This document shows, piece by piece, positions 15,365 to 24,316 of a stretch of DNA of 33,778 nt (its first letter is position 1; the number at the start of each line of letters is the position of its first letter). The notes under the pieces were generated by a model. The model searched no databases, was not told where the DNA came from, and saw only the letters and a program-made list of their open reading frames with translations. The stretch is from the NCBI GenBank assembly GCA_018819105.1, contig JAHJQV010000054.1:1-33778 (forward strand), in the 5' to 3' direction. The translations under genes were made by a program, and so were the position numbers. This DNA is from Gammaproteobacteria bacterium (GTDB lineage: Bacteria > Pseudomonadota > Gammaproteobacteria > Xanthomonadales > Wenzhouxiangellaceae).

Positions 15365-16708
15365 ATGAGTCAACAACCTCTACCCTCCGACGAACAGCTC
15401 GACGTCGCTGCCGAAACCGGCGTGGCGACGGCGCTGACCGCCACCCGCTTTGCCGAGTTTGATCTGCATCCGCTGATCATGGCTGGTCTGGATCAGGCCG
15501 GCTTCACCCACTGTACGCCGATCCAGCAGCAGACCCTGCCGCTGGCACTGCGCGGTCTGGATGTGACCGGACAGGCGCAGACCGGCACCGGCAAGACCGC
15601 AGCCTTTCTGCTGGCGATCTTTCAGCGCCTGCTGCAGCAGCGTGATCTGGCGCAGTCTGCCGATGCCGACAGCAGCACGCGGCGTCCGGATGAACTGGCG
15701 GCGCTGATTCTGGCGCCAACGCGCGAGCTGGCGATCCAGATTCACCGTGATGCCGAGATGCTGAATCAGGCCGCCGGTCTGCGCATGGCGCTGGCCTATG
15801 GTGGCATCGATTATGACAAGCAGCGCAGTGACATCCATGCCGGCATCGACATTCTGATCGGCACGCCTGGCCGCATCATCGATTATTTCAAGCAGGGGGT
15901 GTTCAAGCTCAAGCATCTGCAGGTGCTGGTGCTCGATGAAGCTGATCGCATGTTCGATCTGGGTTTCATCAAGGACATACGCTATCTGTTGCGCCGCTGT
16001 CCGCCACCGGATCAGCGCCAGACGCTGCTGTTTTCCGCCACCATCTCGCATCGCGTGATGGAGCTGGCCTACGAGCACATGAACGAGCCGGAGCGGGTCA
16101 CCATCGAGACCGAACAGGTCACCGCCGACAACATCGAGGAGCGCGTCTACTACCCGGCCAATGAGGACAAGCTGCCGCTGCTGGTGAGGGAGCTGCAGCA
16201 ACCAGGGGTCGAGCGCGCCATCGTGTTCGTCAACACCAAGCACCAGGCACAGCGCGTGGCCGACACGCTGCGCGCCAACAACATCTCCTCGGCGCTGCTG
16301 TCGGGCAATGTGCCGCAGCAGCGGCGGCAGAAACTGCTGGCACGATTCAGCGCCGGTGAAGTGGCGGTGCTGGTCGGCACCGATGTGGCGGCACGCGGCT
16401 TGCATATTCCGGCGGTGTCACACGTGATCAATTACGACCTGCCGCAAAGTGCCGAGGACTATGTGCATCGTGTCGGGCGCACCGCCAGACTTGGCGCCAC
16501 CGGGGTGGCGATCAGCTTCGCCTGTGAGCATTACGCTTTTCATCAGCCGGAAATCGAAGAATACATCGGCCATGCGCTGCCCTTGCAGCAGTATGATCCC
16601 GAGCAGTTGCCGAAGATTCAGATTGCCGCCATGCGGCCGCGTAAAAGCAGTCGCGACGGCCGCGGTGGCGGTGGTGGCGGACGCGGTCGGCCACCACGGC
16701 GCAGATGA
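15365..16708 (+). CDS. rhlB: DEAD-box ATP-dependent RNA helicase RhlB
   Basis: 447 aa. In enterics RhlB unwinds RNA for the RNase E degradosome. Helicase motifs appear in order: Q motif ([13 protein letters not shown]), motif I AQTGTGKT (~res 70), Ia PTRELAIQ, Ib [14 protein letters not shown] (~191, [15 protein letters not shown]), III as [26 protein letters not shown] and [12 protein letters not shown]. The C-terminus is a short basic, Gly/Arg-rich tail ([19 protein letters not shown]), typical of RNA-binding extensions. The start at ATG 15365 has AAGGACCGAAG upstream; the frame is open further, but the extra sequence is unlike the family. The rhlB name rests on sequence style plus the trxA-rho neighbourhood; degradosome membership is inferred. 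Confidence 0.93.
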   Translation: MSQQPLPSDEQLDVAAETGVATALTATRFAEFDLHPLIMAGLDQAGFTHCTPIQQQTLPLALRGLDVTGQAQTGTGKTAAFLLAIFQRLLQQRDLAQSADADSSTRRPDELAALILAPTRELAIQIHRDAEMLNQAAGLRMALAYGGIDYDKQRSDIHAGIDILIGTPGRIIDYFKQGVFKLKHLQVLVLDEADRMFDLGFIKDIRYLLRRCPPPDQRQTLLFSATISHRVMELAYEHMNEPERVTIETEQVTADNIEERVYYPANEDKLPLLVRELQQPGVERAIVFVNTKHQAQRVADTLRANNISSALLSGNVPQQRRQKLLARFSAGEVAVLVGTDVAARGLHIPAVSHVINYDLPQSAEDYVHRVGRTARLGATGVAISFACEHYAFHQPEIEEYIGHALPLQQYDPEQLPKIQIAAMRPRKSSRDGRGGGGGGRGRPPRRR

Positions 16709-16721
16709 TGCCGGGCCTCTA

Positions 16722-16752
16722 TTGCTGCTGAGGCCGTGGTCGGCGTTATAAT
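16722..16752 (+). promoter_or_regulatory. Candidate promoter for the gspCDEF-ftsEX unit
   Basis: A perfect -10 TATAAT (16747-16752) with TTGCTG at 16722-16727 (19-bp spacer). The -10 ends 7 bp before the gspC ATG, so transcription would begin at or next to the start codon. Confidence 0.5.
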
Positions 16753-16759
16753 TCCGTTC

Positions 16760-17719
16760 ATGCAGGCATTGACTTTTACCTCTCTGGATTCGCACCGGCT
16801 GCAGACCATCGCCGCCAGGCTGAGTCTGATTCTGTTGCTGCTGTTGACCATGTGGCTGGCAGTACGCTGGCTGCTGCTGCTGATCAGCGGCCCGGAACTG
16901 GTCGTGCGCATGCCCGAGTTGCCCACCCAGGCCGGCACGGCGGCAAGTTCGCAGGCAGCTGGAGGAGGCAGCAGCATTGCCGATCTGCATCTTTTCGGTG
17001 AGGCCGGTGTCGCCAATCCGCTGCTGCTGGAGATGCTGCCGGAAACCTCGCTGGATCTGGCCCTGCGTGGCATTGTTGCCGCCGCCGATGAAGATCAGCA
17101 GGGGCATGCGATCATCGTCAGCAGTGACGGACGGGAATGGGTATATGGCGTCGGCGACCGCTTGTCCGACGACACCGAGGTGGTCGCCATCACTGCCCAG
17201 CAGGTGGTGCTGCAGCGCAATGGCCAGCGCGAAACCCTGTCCCTGCCCAATCGCGCCGAGGAACAGCGCACACCGGGTGTGCGTTCGGGGTCACCAGCGC
17301 GCAATCAGCCGGCAGTCGCCGGTGGCACGCAGAACAATGCCCTGGTGGGCGCGGCCATGCCGGGATTCACCTCGATGCGTGCGGGCATGCCCTCAATCAC
17401 CGCTTCCGCCGGCAGTATCGGCGGCGTCACTCTGGATAGCACCAACCTGGCGCGCATGGCACAGATGGTGCAGGTCACCCCGGCCGCCGGTGGCGGCTAT
17501 CAGGTGTTCCCCGGTCGCGATGCCAGTCAATTCAGACAGTTGGGCCTGCAGGCCAACGATGTCATCACTGCGGTCAATGGTCAGCCGCTGACCAACGTGC
17601 AGACGGCGATGCAGATATTCCAGAATCTGGGTGCGCAAAACAGTGTAACCTTGTCGGTCAGACGCAATGGTCAGGTGGTGCAGTTGCAGCCTGATCTGAG
17701 TTCGCTGCAACAGCAATAA
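16760..17719 (+). CDS. gspC: Type II secretion system inner-membrane protein GspC
   Basis: 319 aa. GspC spans the inner membrane once and links the inner platform to the secretin GspD. Seen here are a cytoplasmic N-tail, a membrane helix (about residues 20-43), a Gly/Ser-rich linker, the homology region beginning IADLHLFGEAG (about 75-165; it contains VGDRLSDDTEVVAI), a low-complexity stretch, and a C-terminal PDZ-like domain (NDVITAVNGQPLTNVQTAMQI, about 230-315). The ATG at 16760 is preferred: the longer frame from 16736 would put the N-terminus across the TATAAT box. No Shine-Dalgarno is visible, so translation may be leaderless. First gene of a tight gspC-D-E-F run; 25-bp gap to gspD. Confidence 0.92.
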   Translation: MQALTFTSLDSHRLQTIAARLSLILLLLLTMWLAVRWLLLLISGPELVVRMPELPTQAGTAASSQAAGGGSSIADLHLFGEAGVANPLLLEMLPETSLDLALRGIVAAADEDQQGHAIIVSSDGREWVYGVGDRLSDDTEVVAITAQQVVLQRNGQRETLSLPNRAEEQRTPGVRSGSPARNQPAVAGGTQNNALVGAAMPGFTSMRAGMPSITASAGSIGGVTLDSTNLARMAQMVQVTPAAGGGYQVFPGRDASQFRQLGLQANDVITAVNGQPLTNVQTAMQIFQNLGAQNSVTLSVRRNGQVVQLQPDLSSLQQQ

Positions 17720-17744
17720 ACACATTTCTCCAGAGGCTTTTTCG

Positions 17745-19769
17745 ATGGGGCTTGTCAGCATCAACAGACTATTCCGGCGTCCACCAGCAGCCCGGCAGCT
17801 GCGTCAGCTGCTGATTGCGCTGTGTGCAGGCTGCAGCATGGCGCTGCTGGCGCAGCCACAGGTACTGAACTTCAACCAGGCCGAGATCCAGTCGGTGATT
17901 GCCACCATGGGCGAGATCACCGGCAAGACCTTCGTCATTGATCCGCGCGTTCAGGGCCAGGTCACGGTCATCTCCAGCAAGCCGCTGCAGCCGGATGAGA
18001 TGTATGGCGTGTTTCTCAACGTGCTGCAGGTGCATGGCTATGCCGCGATCGAGGATGGCAGTGTGGTGCGCATCGTGCCGGATGCCGTGGCCAGACAGCA
18101 GTCCGGCAGCAACCAGAACAACAGCATGGGCGGGGAGAACATCGTCACGCAGATTCTGCCGCTGAGCAACATCTCCGCCAGCGAAGCATTGCCACTGCTG
18201 CGTCCGCTGCTGCCGCAGGGTGCCCACCTGGTGGCCCATGACGGCAGCAACACGCTGATTGCGGCCGATCGCGCCAGCAACATCGAGCGCCTGCGCAGCA
18301 TCATCGCGCGCATCGACAAGGCCGAACAGAGCGAAGTTGAAATCATGCGCCTGGAGCACGCCTCCGCCACCAGCCTGCTGCGCATCATCGACGAAATGAA
18401 CAGTTCCGGCACCAGCAAGGTGCTGGCCGACGAGCGCACCAACAGCCTGCTGCTCAGCGGTGATCCGGCCGGACGCCTGCGCCTGCGCACACTGGTCTCG
18501 CATCTGGACACGCCACTGGATCAGGGCGGCAACACCCAGGTGGTGCATCTGAACTATGCCGATGCACAGGAAATGGTGCCGATTCTGCAGGGGCTGGTGG
18601 AACAGCAGGCGGCCACTGCGGAGCCTGCCCAGGGCAATGCTGCCGGCAGCGGCATGCAGGCCAGAATCCAGGCCCATCAGCAGACCAACTCGCTGATCAT
18701 CTCGGCGCAGCCAGATGAGCTGCGCAGCATGAAGAACGTCATTCGCAGTCTGGACATTCCGCGTGCCCAGGTTCTGGTCGAGGCGATCATTGCCGAGGTC
18801 ACCATCGACACCTCGCGCGAGCTGGGCATCCAGTGGCAGGCGACCGGCTCGCTGAACCCGATTCTGGGGCCGGATGGCGAGGTCATCGGCCTCGACAGCG
18901 GCTTTCTCGGCGGCACCAATTTCGGCACCGGCGGCAACAACATCATCAATCAGACTTTTTTCAATCCGGACAATCTGGCGCTGCCCAGCAACGGTCTGAA
19001 CATCGGCTATCTGTCCGGCACCACCAGCATCCTCGGCACCGAAGTGCTGGAGCTGGGCGTGGTGCTGCGCGCCTTGTCCAGCGACAGCAACAGCAACATT
19101 CTGTCGACGCCGTCGATTGTCACCATGGACAATGCCGAAGCCAGCATCAGTGTCGGCCAGGAAGTCCCGTTCATCACCGGCTCGTTCACCAACACCTCGG
19201 TGGACTCCGCCGATGGTCAGGTCAATCCGTTCCAGACCATCAACCGCGAGGAGGTCGGTATCCTGCTCAAGGTGACGCCGAAAATCAACGAGGGCGATGC
19301 CGTGATCCTGACCATTTCGCAGGAAGTCTCGGCGCTGCTGGGACAGGCGGCGGGTGCTTCCGACCTGATCACCAGCAAGCGCACCCTGTCCACCCAGGTG
19401 ATGGTGCACGACAACGATGTGCTGGTGCTCGGCGGGCTGATCACCGATGACGTCATGGAAGTGGAGGATCGCGTGCCGGGACTGGGCGACGTGCCGGTGC
19501 TGGGCTATCTGTTCAAGACCCGCAGCAACCGCAAGATCAAGCGCAATCTGATGGTGTTCATCCGTCCGCGCATCCTGCGTGATCGCGACCTCAGCAATGC
19601 CATCAGCGCTGGCAAGTACGAGTTCATGCGCGCCAGTCAGATGGACATGCGCGATCGCGCCCAGGGCCTGTCGCCCAGCGACGAGATGCCGCTGCTGCCG
19701 GAACTGTACCAGTACCTGCAATCCACGCCGGAACAGGTACAGCCGCAGGAATCCGGCGGCAGCGATTGA
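17745..19769 (+). CDS. gspD: Type II secretion system secretin GspD
   Basis: 674 aa outer-membrane channel. A hydrophobic N-terminal signal (about residues 20-36) is followed by the N0 domain (LNFNQAEIQSVIATMGEITGKTF style) and three N1-N3 repeats (VVHLNYADAQEMVPIL and similar). A Gln/Gly-rich loop near residues 285-305 interrupts N3, as is common. The secretin core has VLVEAIIAEVT, the beta-barrel part around VGQEVPFITGSF (~res 474) and VGILLKVTPKINEGD, and the closing LMVFIRPRIL motif. The C-terminal ~60 residues could be the S-domain bound by a pilotin. No lipobox is evident, so outer-membrane insertion probably needs a separate pilotin. AGAGG precedes the ATG by 9 bp. Confidence 0.95.
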   Translation: MGLVSINRLFRRPPAARQLRQLLIALCAGCSMALLAQPQVLNFNQAEIQSVIATMGEITGKTFVIDPRVQGQVTVISSKPLQPDEMYGVFLNVLQVHGYAAIEDGSVVRIVPDAVARQQSGSNQNNSMGGENIVTQILPLSNISASEALPLLRPLLPQGAHLVAHDGSNTLIAADRASNIERLRSIIARIDKAEQSEVEIMRLEHASATSLLRIIDEMNSSGTSKVLADERTNSLLLSGDPAGRLRLRTLVSHLDTPLDQGGNTQVVHLNYADAQEMVPILQGLVEQQAATAEPAQGNAAGSGMQARIQAHQQTNSLIISAQPDELRSMKNVIRSLDIPRAQVLVEAIIAEVTIDTSRELGIQWQATGSLNPILGPDGEVIGLDSGFLGGTNFGTGGNNIINQTFFNPDNLALPSNGLNIGYLSGTTSILGTEVLELGVVLRALSSDSNSNILSTPSIVTMDNAEASISVGQEVPFITGSFTNTSVDSADGQVNPFQTINREEVGILLKVTPKINEGDAVILTISQEVSALLGQAAGASDLITSKRTLSTQVMVHDNDVLVLGGLITDDVMEVEDRVPGLGDVPVLGYLFKTRSNRKIKRNLMVFIRPRILRDRDLSNAISAGKYEFMRASQMDMRDRAQGLSPSDEMPLLPELYQYLQSTPEQVQPQESGGSD

Positions 19770-19775
19770 GCGCTG

Positions 19776-21251
19776 ATGGTCAGCCAGCGTCCCGCCTATG
19801 CATTTGCCCGCCGCAATGGTGTCCTGCTGCTGGGCTGGAACGACGACGGCAAGGCCAGGGTGGCCTGGCGCCAGCCGGGTGAGCTGCACGCCCTGAGCGA
19901 AATACGCCGCTACCTGCGCGCACCGATTGAGGTGCAGAAGGTGGCGGCCGAACAGTTCGATCAACTGCTGGAACAGACCTATGCCGAGGGCACCAGCAGC
20001 GCCAGCGAGATCGCCGCCGATGTCAGTGGCGATCTGGATCTGAACGCACTGGCTGACAACCTGCCGGAACCCGAGGATCTGCTGGAAAGCGAGGATGACG
20101 CGCCGATCATCCGTCTGATCAATGCCATCCTCACCCAGGCGGTCAAGGAGCAGGCCTCTGATGTGCACATCGAGCCGGATGAACAGCATCTGGTGGTGCG
20201 CTTCCGCGTCGATGGCGTGTTGCACGAAGTGATGCGGCCGGCGCGCAGTCTGGCCAGCCTGATCGTGTCACGCATCAAGGTCATGGCGGAACTGGACATT
20301 GCCGAAAAGCGATTGCCGCAGGATGGCCGCATCGGTTTGCGCATTGCCGGTCGACCGGTGGATGTGCGCGTGTCCACACTGCCGGCCGGTCGCGGCGAGC
20401 GCGTGGTGCTGCGCTTGCTCGACAAGCAGGCCGGACGCATGGATCTGCAGCAGCTGGGCATGGACGCGACCACGCTGCAGCGGGCGCGCCGGCTGATTTC
20501 CCGCCCGCACGGCATCATTCTGGTCACTGGTCCCACCGGTTCCGGCAAGACCACCACGCTGTATGCCATGCTCAGTGAGCTGAACGACCGCAGCCGCAAC
20601 ATCATGACCGTGGAAGACCCGGTCGAATACCAGCTTGAGGGCATCGCCCAGACCCAGGTCAACGCACGCATAGATCTCACCTTCGCGCGTGGCTTGCGCG
20701 CCATTCTGCGCCAGGACCCGGATGTGGTCATGGTCGGCGAAATCCGTGATCTGGAAACCGCCCGGATCGCCGTGCAGGCCAGCCTGACCGGCCATCTGGT
20801 GCTGTCCACCCTGCATACCAACTCCGCCATCGGTGCCATCACCAGGCTGGTGGACATGGGCATTGAGCCGTTTTTGCTCTCGGCCAGCCTGATCGGCGTG
20901 CTGGCCCAGCGGCTGGTGCGACAGCTGGAGCCGCAGCATTGCGAGCGCTGGCAGGCCAGTGTCGAGGAATTGCAGCAACTTGGCCTGAGTGCCGATCAGC
21001 CCGCCGAGCTGTGGCGGCCGCAGGCGGACCTGCCGGCCGGTGTCAGTGGCTACCATGGTCGTCTGGGTTTGTATGAACTGGTGCAGATCGACGACGGCAT
21101 GCGGCAGCTGATTCATGATCAGGCCGGCGAGCAGGCGATGACCACGGCAGCACGCCAGCAGACCCCGGCGCTGGCCGATGACGGCTGGCACAAGGCGCTG
21201 GCCGGGCGCACCTCACTGGAGGAAGTGCTGCGCGTCACCCGGGTCGAGTAG
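19776..21251 (+). CDS. gspE: Type II secretion ATPase GspE
   Basis: 491 aa cytoplasmic hexameric ATPase that powers pseudopilus assembly. The N-terminal GspL-binding part is short (about 1-110). The catalytic region shows SDVHIEP, Walker A GPTGSGKTTTLYAM (~res 252), the Asp box ILRQDPDVVMVGEIRD and the His box GHLVLSTLHTNSA. The C-terminal zinc module normally has four Cys in two CxxC pairs; here the equivalent stretch (after AQRLVRQLEPQ) has a single Cys and then goes directly to GYHGRLGLYEL, so the zinc site has been lost. It begins 6 bp after gspD; the start context is weak, suggesting coupling. Otherwise complete. Confidence 0.95.
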   Translation: MVSQRPAYAFARRNGVLLLGWNDDGKARVAWRQPGELHALSEIRRYLRAPIEVQKVAAEQFDQLLEQTYAEGTSSASEIAADVSGDLDLNALADNLPEPEDLLESEDDAPIIRLINAILTQAVKEQASDVHIEPDEQHLVVRFRVDGVLHEVMRPARSLASLIVSRIKVMAELDIAEKRLPQDGRIGLRIAGRPVDVRVSTLPAGRGERVVLRLLDKQAGRMDLQQLGMDATTLQRARRLISRPHGIILVTGPTGSGKTTTLYAMLSELNDRSRNIMTVEDPVEYQLEGIAQTQVNARIDLTFARGLRAILRQDPDVVMVGEIRDLETARIAVQASLTGHLVLSTLHTNSAIGAITRLVDMGIEPFLLSASLIGVLAQRLVRQLEPQHCERWQASVEELQQLGLSADQPAELWRPQADLPAGVSGYHGRLGLYELVQIDDGMRQLIHDQAGEQAMTTAARQQTPALADDGWHKALAGRTSLEEVLRVTRVE

Positions 21252-21256
21252 CAGTC

Positions 21257-22471
21257 ATGGCGGCATTCGATTACATCGCCATGGACCAGCAGGGTGGCCG
21301 GCACAAGGGCGTGCTGCAGGGCGACAGCGCACGTCAGGTGCGCGCCAGACTGCGCGACCAGGGGCTGCTGCCGCTGACCGTTGAAGCGGTAACCGAGGCA
21401 ACGGATGCGCGCCGCACGCTGCGCTGGCGGCGTGGATTCAAGCCGGCCGAGCAGGCCCTGCTGCTGCGGCAACTGGCCACGCTGCTGCGTTCCGGACAAC
21501 CGCTGGCCGAGGCACTGCAGGCCCTCACCCGCGGCGAACAGCCGGCACGTCTGCGCAACGTGGTGGCTGCCTTGCGGGCCCAGGTGCTGGAGGGGCGCAG
21601 CCTGGCTGCGGCCATGGCCAGCTATCCGCATCATTTTTCCGAACTGATGACCGCTTCGGTGGCTGCCGGCGAGCGCGCCGGTCGCCTCAATGAGGTCATG
21701 CTCAGGCTGGCTGATTACACCCAGAACCGTGCGCGCATCGGCAGCACGGCGTTGATGGCGCTGCTCTACCCGGTGTTGCTGGCGGTGTTGTCCGTGCTCA
21801 TCGTGGCTGGTCTGGTCACCTACGTGGTGCCGCGCGTGGTGGTGGTGTTCAGCAATTACCAGCAGCAGCTGCCGTGGCCGACCCGATTGCTGCTGGGCGT
21901 CAGCGATCTGTTGCGAGATCATGGCCTGCTGTTGCTGCTGGCGGCACTGCTGGCGGCGGGGCTGGGCTGGTGGCTGTGGCAACAACCGGCTTATCGCCTG
22001 CGTCTGCAGCAGTCGCTGCTGCAGCTGCCGCTGCTGGGACGACTGTTGCGCGCCAGTGAATCGGCACGCCTGACCCGCACGCTGGCGATCATGCTGGGCA
22101 GTGCCGTGCCGGTAACCGAGGCACTGCAGGCCAGTGCCAGGGTGGCGGTGCTGTTGCCGGTGCGCCGGAGTATCGAGCAGGCCGCCCGCAGCGTGCGCGA
22201 GGGCAGCAGCATGGCGCGTGCGCTGGAGCACGGCAACTGGATGCCGGCGGTGGTGCTGCAGCTGATTCACAGCGGTGAGCAAAGCGGTGATCTGCCCTAT
22301 CTGCTGGATCAGGCCGCTGCCATTCAGGAGCAGGAACTGGATGCCGCCACCGCCCTGCTCAGCAACCTGGCGCAGCCGGTGCTGATTCTGCTGGTCGGCG
22401 TCATGGTTCTCTTTATTGTGCTTGCCATCATGCTGCCGATTCTGGACATGAACACGCTGGTGGGCGGCTGA
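21257..22471 (+). CDS. gspF: Type II secretion inner-membrane platform protein GspF
   Basis: 404 aa polytopic inner-membrane protein that couples the GspE motor to pseudopilin assembly. Two homologous T2SSF cytoplasmic domains are seen: one around 65-190 (LLLRQLATLLRSGQPLAEAL, MTASVAAGERAGRLNEVM) and the second around 270-390 (ARLTRTLAIMLGSAVPVTEAL, LIHSGEQSGDLPYLLDQAA). Membrane helices are near 170-195, 215-240 and the C-terminus (LILLVGVMVLFIVLAIMLPI). It starts 5 bp after gspE. Its TGA shares one base with the ftsE ATG (TGATG), so translation of ftsE is probably coupled. Confidence 0.96.
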   Translation: MAAFDYIAMDQQGGRHKGVLQGDSARQVRARLRDQGLLPLTVEAVTEATDARRTLRWRRGFKPAEQALLLRQLATLLRSGQPLAEALQALTRGEQPARLRNVVAALRAQVLEGRSLAAAMASYPHHFSELMTASVAAGERAGRLNEVMLRLADYTQNRARIGSTALMALLYPVLLAVLSVLIVAGLVTYVVPRVVVVFSNYQQQLPWPTRLLLGVSDLLRDHGLLLLLAALLAAGLGWWLWQQPAYRLRLQQSLLQLPLLGRLLRASESARLTRTLAIMLGSAVPVTEALQASARVAVLLPVRRSIEQAARSVREGSSMARALEHGNWMPAVVLQLIHSGEQSGDLPYLLDQAAAIQEQELDAATALLSNLAQPVLILLVGVMVLFIVLAIMLPILDMNTLVGG

Positions 22472-23187
22472 TGCGGCAGACCTCGCTGGACTACTTTTTC
22501 AATGACAATGCGCAGATTGTGTTCCGTCAGGTGTGCAAGCGCTTTGCCGGCGGCATCCGCGCGCTGGATGACATCACGCTGAGCATCGAGCAGGGCGAAA
22601 TGGTGTTTCTGACCGGGCACTCAGGGGCCGGCAAAAGTTCGCTGCTGAAGCTGATCAGCATGCAGCAGCGGGTCACGCGCGGTCAGCTCAAGGTGGCCGG
22701 ACGCGACCTGCGCAACCTGCCGCCGCGGCAGATACCGGCGCACCGGCGCAATCTGGGTCTGGTGTTTCAGGATCACCAGTTGCTGTTGAACAAAAGCGTG
22801 TTCGACAACGTGGCCCTGCCACTGGTGATCGCCGGCCTCGGCTACCGTGAAATCGGCCGACGCGTGCGTGCTGCACTGGATTCGGTGGGCCTGGGCGAGC
22901 GGGAAAAATCCATGCCCGGCATGCTTTCTGCCGGTCAGCAGCAGCGTGTCGGCATTGCCCGCGCCATCGTCAACAAGCCGGACATCCTGCTCGCCGACGA
23001 ACCCACCGGCAACCTGGATCCGCAGCTGTCCCATGACATCATGTCGCTGTTTCGCAGTTTCAACGAGCGTGGCATGACCGTGATCATCGCCAGCCACGAC
23101 CTGTATCTGGTGCGCAAGCTGGCGCAGCGCGTGCTGGTGTTGCAGGAAGGCCAGCTGATCGACGATGTCGAACCGGGGGGAGCATGA
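22471..23187 (+). CDS. ftsE: Cell division ATP-binding protein FtsE
   Basis: 238 aa ABC ATPase which, with FtsX, controls septal peptidoglycan hydrolases. Walker A GHSGAGKSS (~res 49), Q-loop LVFQDHQLL, Walker B ILLADEPTGNLD and H-loop IASHD are all present. The signature motif reads LSAGQQQR instead of the usual LSGG form. The first ~16 residues (MRQTSLDYFFNDNAQI) extend beyond the typical FtsE start (I-x-F-x-x-V); an internal GTG near 22519 would give the normal length, but the ATG at 22471 overlaps the gspF stop and is preferred. The ATGA overlap with ftsX is standard. Confidence 0.93.
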   Translation: MRQTSLDYFFNDNAQIVFRQVCKRFAGGIRALDDITLSIEQGEMVFLTGHSGAGKSSLLKLISMQQRVTRGQLKVAGRDLRNLPPRQIPAHRRNLGLVFQDHQLLLNKSVFDNVALPLVIAGLGYREIGRRVRAALDSVGLGEREKSMPGMLSAGQQQRVGIARAIVNKPDILLADEPTGNLDPQLSHDIMSLFRSFNERGMTVIIASHDLYLVRKLAQRVLVLQEGQLIDDVEPGGA

Positions 23188-24149
23188 ACCGCACCGAGGC
23201 GATGCGCAATGGTCTGCGCGGGTGGCTGCGCCAGCATGGCTATTCGCTGCTGTACAGCATCGGCAACCTGGTGCGGCATCCGTTGGCCAGTCTGATGACG
23301 GTGCTGGTACTGGGCATGGCCATGCTGCTGCCGCTGCTGTTGTGGACCGGCCTGGAGCAACTGCAGGGGCTGCGTCAGCTTAACGAGGTGGAGCGCATTT
23401 CGGTGTTTGTCGATCCGGCGCAGACCAGCCCGCAGACCACGGCGCAGCTGGCACCAGAAGCTGCGGTGGCGGCACTGGCCACAGACCTGCTGGCCTGGGA
23501 CGAGGTTGCCGCCGTGCAGACGATTTCTCCACAGGACGGCATGCGGCAGTTGCGCGAGCAGTCGGCATTTGGCGACACCCTGGCGCTTCTGGATGACAAC
23601 CCATTGCCCTGGGTGCTGTCGGTGACACCGGTGGAGGACACACCGGCCGCGGTGCAGGCCCTGCTGGACAGGCTGCAGCAGCAGTCCTGGGTGGAGCTGG
23701 TGCAGGCCGATCTGGGCTGGCTCCGGCGCTTGCAGAGCATGCTGGACTTTGCCGCTGCGGCGATCCAGCTGCTGGCCGTGCTGCTGGCGGTGGCGGTGCT
23801 GCTGGTGGTCAGCAACACGATCCGCCTGGATGTGCAGAACCGGCAGGATGAAATCGATGTGCTGGCGCTGTCCGGCGCCACCCCGGGTTTCATTCGCCGG
23901 CCGTTTCTGTACACCGGCTTCCTCTACGGAGCGCTGGGCGGTCTGAGCGCACTGTTGCTGCTGGTGATGACACTGCTGCTGCTGCGCGAGCCATTGGCGG
24001 CTATGGCGCGTGCCTACGCCACCAGTCTGTCCCTGCAGTGGCCGCCGGCGGCGACGCTGCTGCTGATCGTGCTGGCTGCCGGCGTGCTGGGTCTGCTCGG
24101 AGCCTGGCTGGCGGTGAGTCGCCGCCTGCAGCTGATGCAACCGGATTGA
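23184..24149 (+). CDS. ftsX: Cell division permease FtsX
   Basis: 321 aa, four-helix inner-membrane partner of FtsE. The N-terminal cytoplasmic part ends in the first helix (LASLMTVLVLGMAMLLPLLL). A periplasmic loop (about 60-190) includes the SVFVDP strand and VEDTPAAVQALLDRL. Then come the three-helix FtsX permease domain (ALLAVLLAVAVLLVVSNTIRLDV, the conserved IDVLALSGATPGFIRRPFLYTG stretch, and two C-terminal helices). It overlaps ftsE by 4 bp. It is the last gene of the gsp-fts run; rpoH starts 167 bp later with its own promoter. Confidence 0.95.
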   Translation: MNRTEAMRNGLRGWLRQHGYSLLYSIGNLVRHPLASLMTVLVLGMAMLLPLLLWTGLEQLQGLRQLNEVERISVFVDPAQTSPQTTAQLAPEAAVAALATDLLAWDEVAAVQTISPQDGMRQLREQSAFGDTLALLDDNPLPWVLSVTPVEDTPAAVQALLDRLQQQSWVELVQADLGWLRRLQSMLDFAAAAIQLLAVLLAVAVLLVVSNTIRLDVQNRQDEIDVLALSGATPGFIRRPFLYTGFLYGALGGLSALLLLVMTLLLLREPLAAMARAYATSLSLQWPPAATLLLIVLAAGVLGLLGAWLAVSRRLQLMQPD

Positions 24150-24263
24150 ACCGCTGTGGCGAACGCTGGTCTGAGTGCCAGTTTCCCGGCATTCGCAGTC
24201 GTCAGTCGCGGGTTGTACAAGCCATTGCAACAGGCTGGCGGGGATGCAATGCAGGGCTGAATT

Positions 24264-24272
24264 TGTTATAAT
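24264..24272 (+). promoter_or_regulatory. Extended -10 promoter of rpoH
   Basis: TG-T-TATAAT, an extended -10, lies 45 bp before the rpoH ATG. A -35 is poor (ATGCAA at 24244-24249), as expected for extended -10 promoters. No sigmaE-type GGAACTT/TCTGA pair was found by eye. Confidence 0.6.
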
Positions 24273-24316
24273 ATTAGTCGTTTCTAAATGATTATGAGAT
24301 TTGTGGAGGCTCGATC

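Noticed and set aside
17769-20225. 818-codon minus-strand open frame opposite gspD/gspE
   Set aside because: Composition is rich in His, Gln and Ala, typical of antisense translation of GC-rich genes. The plus-strand secretin and ATPase motifs are complete.
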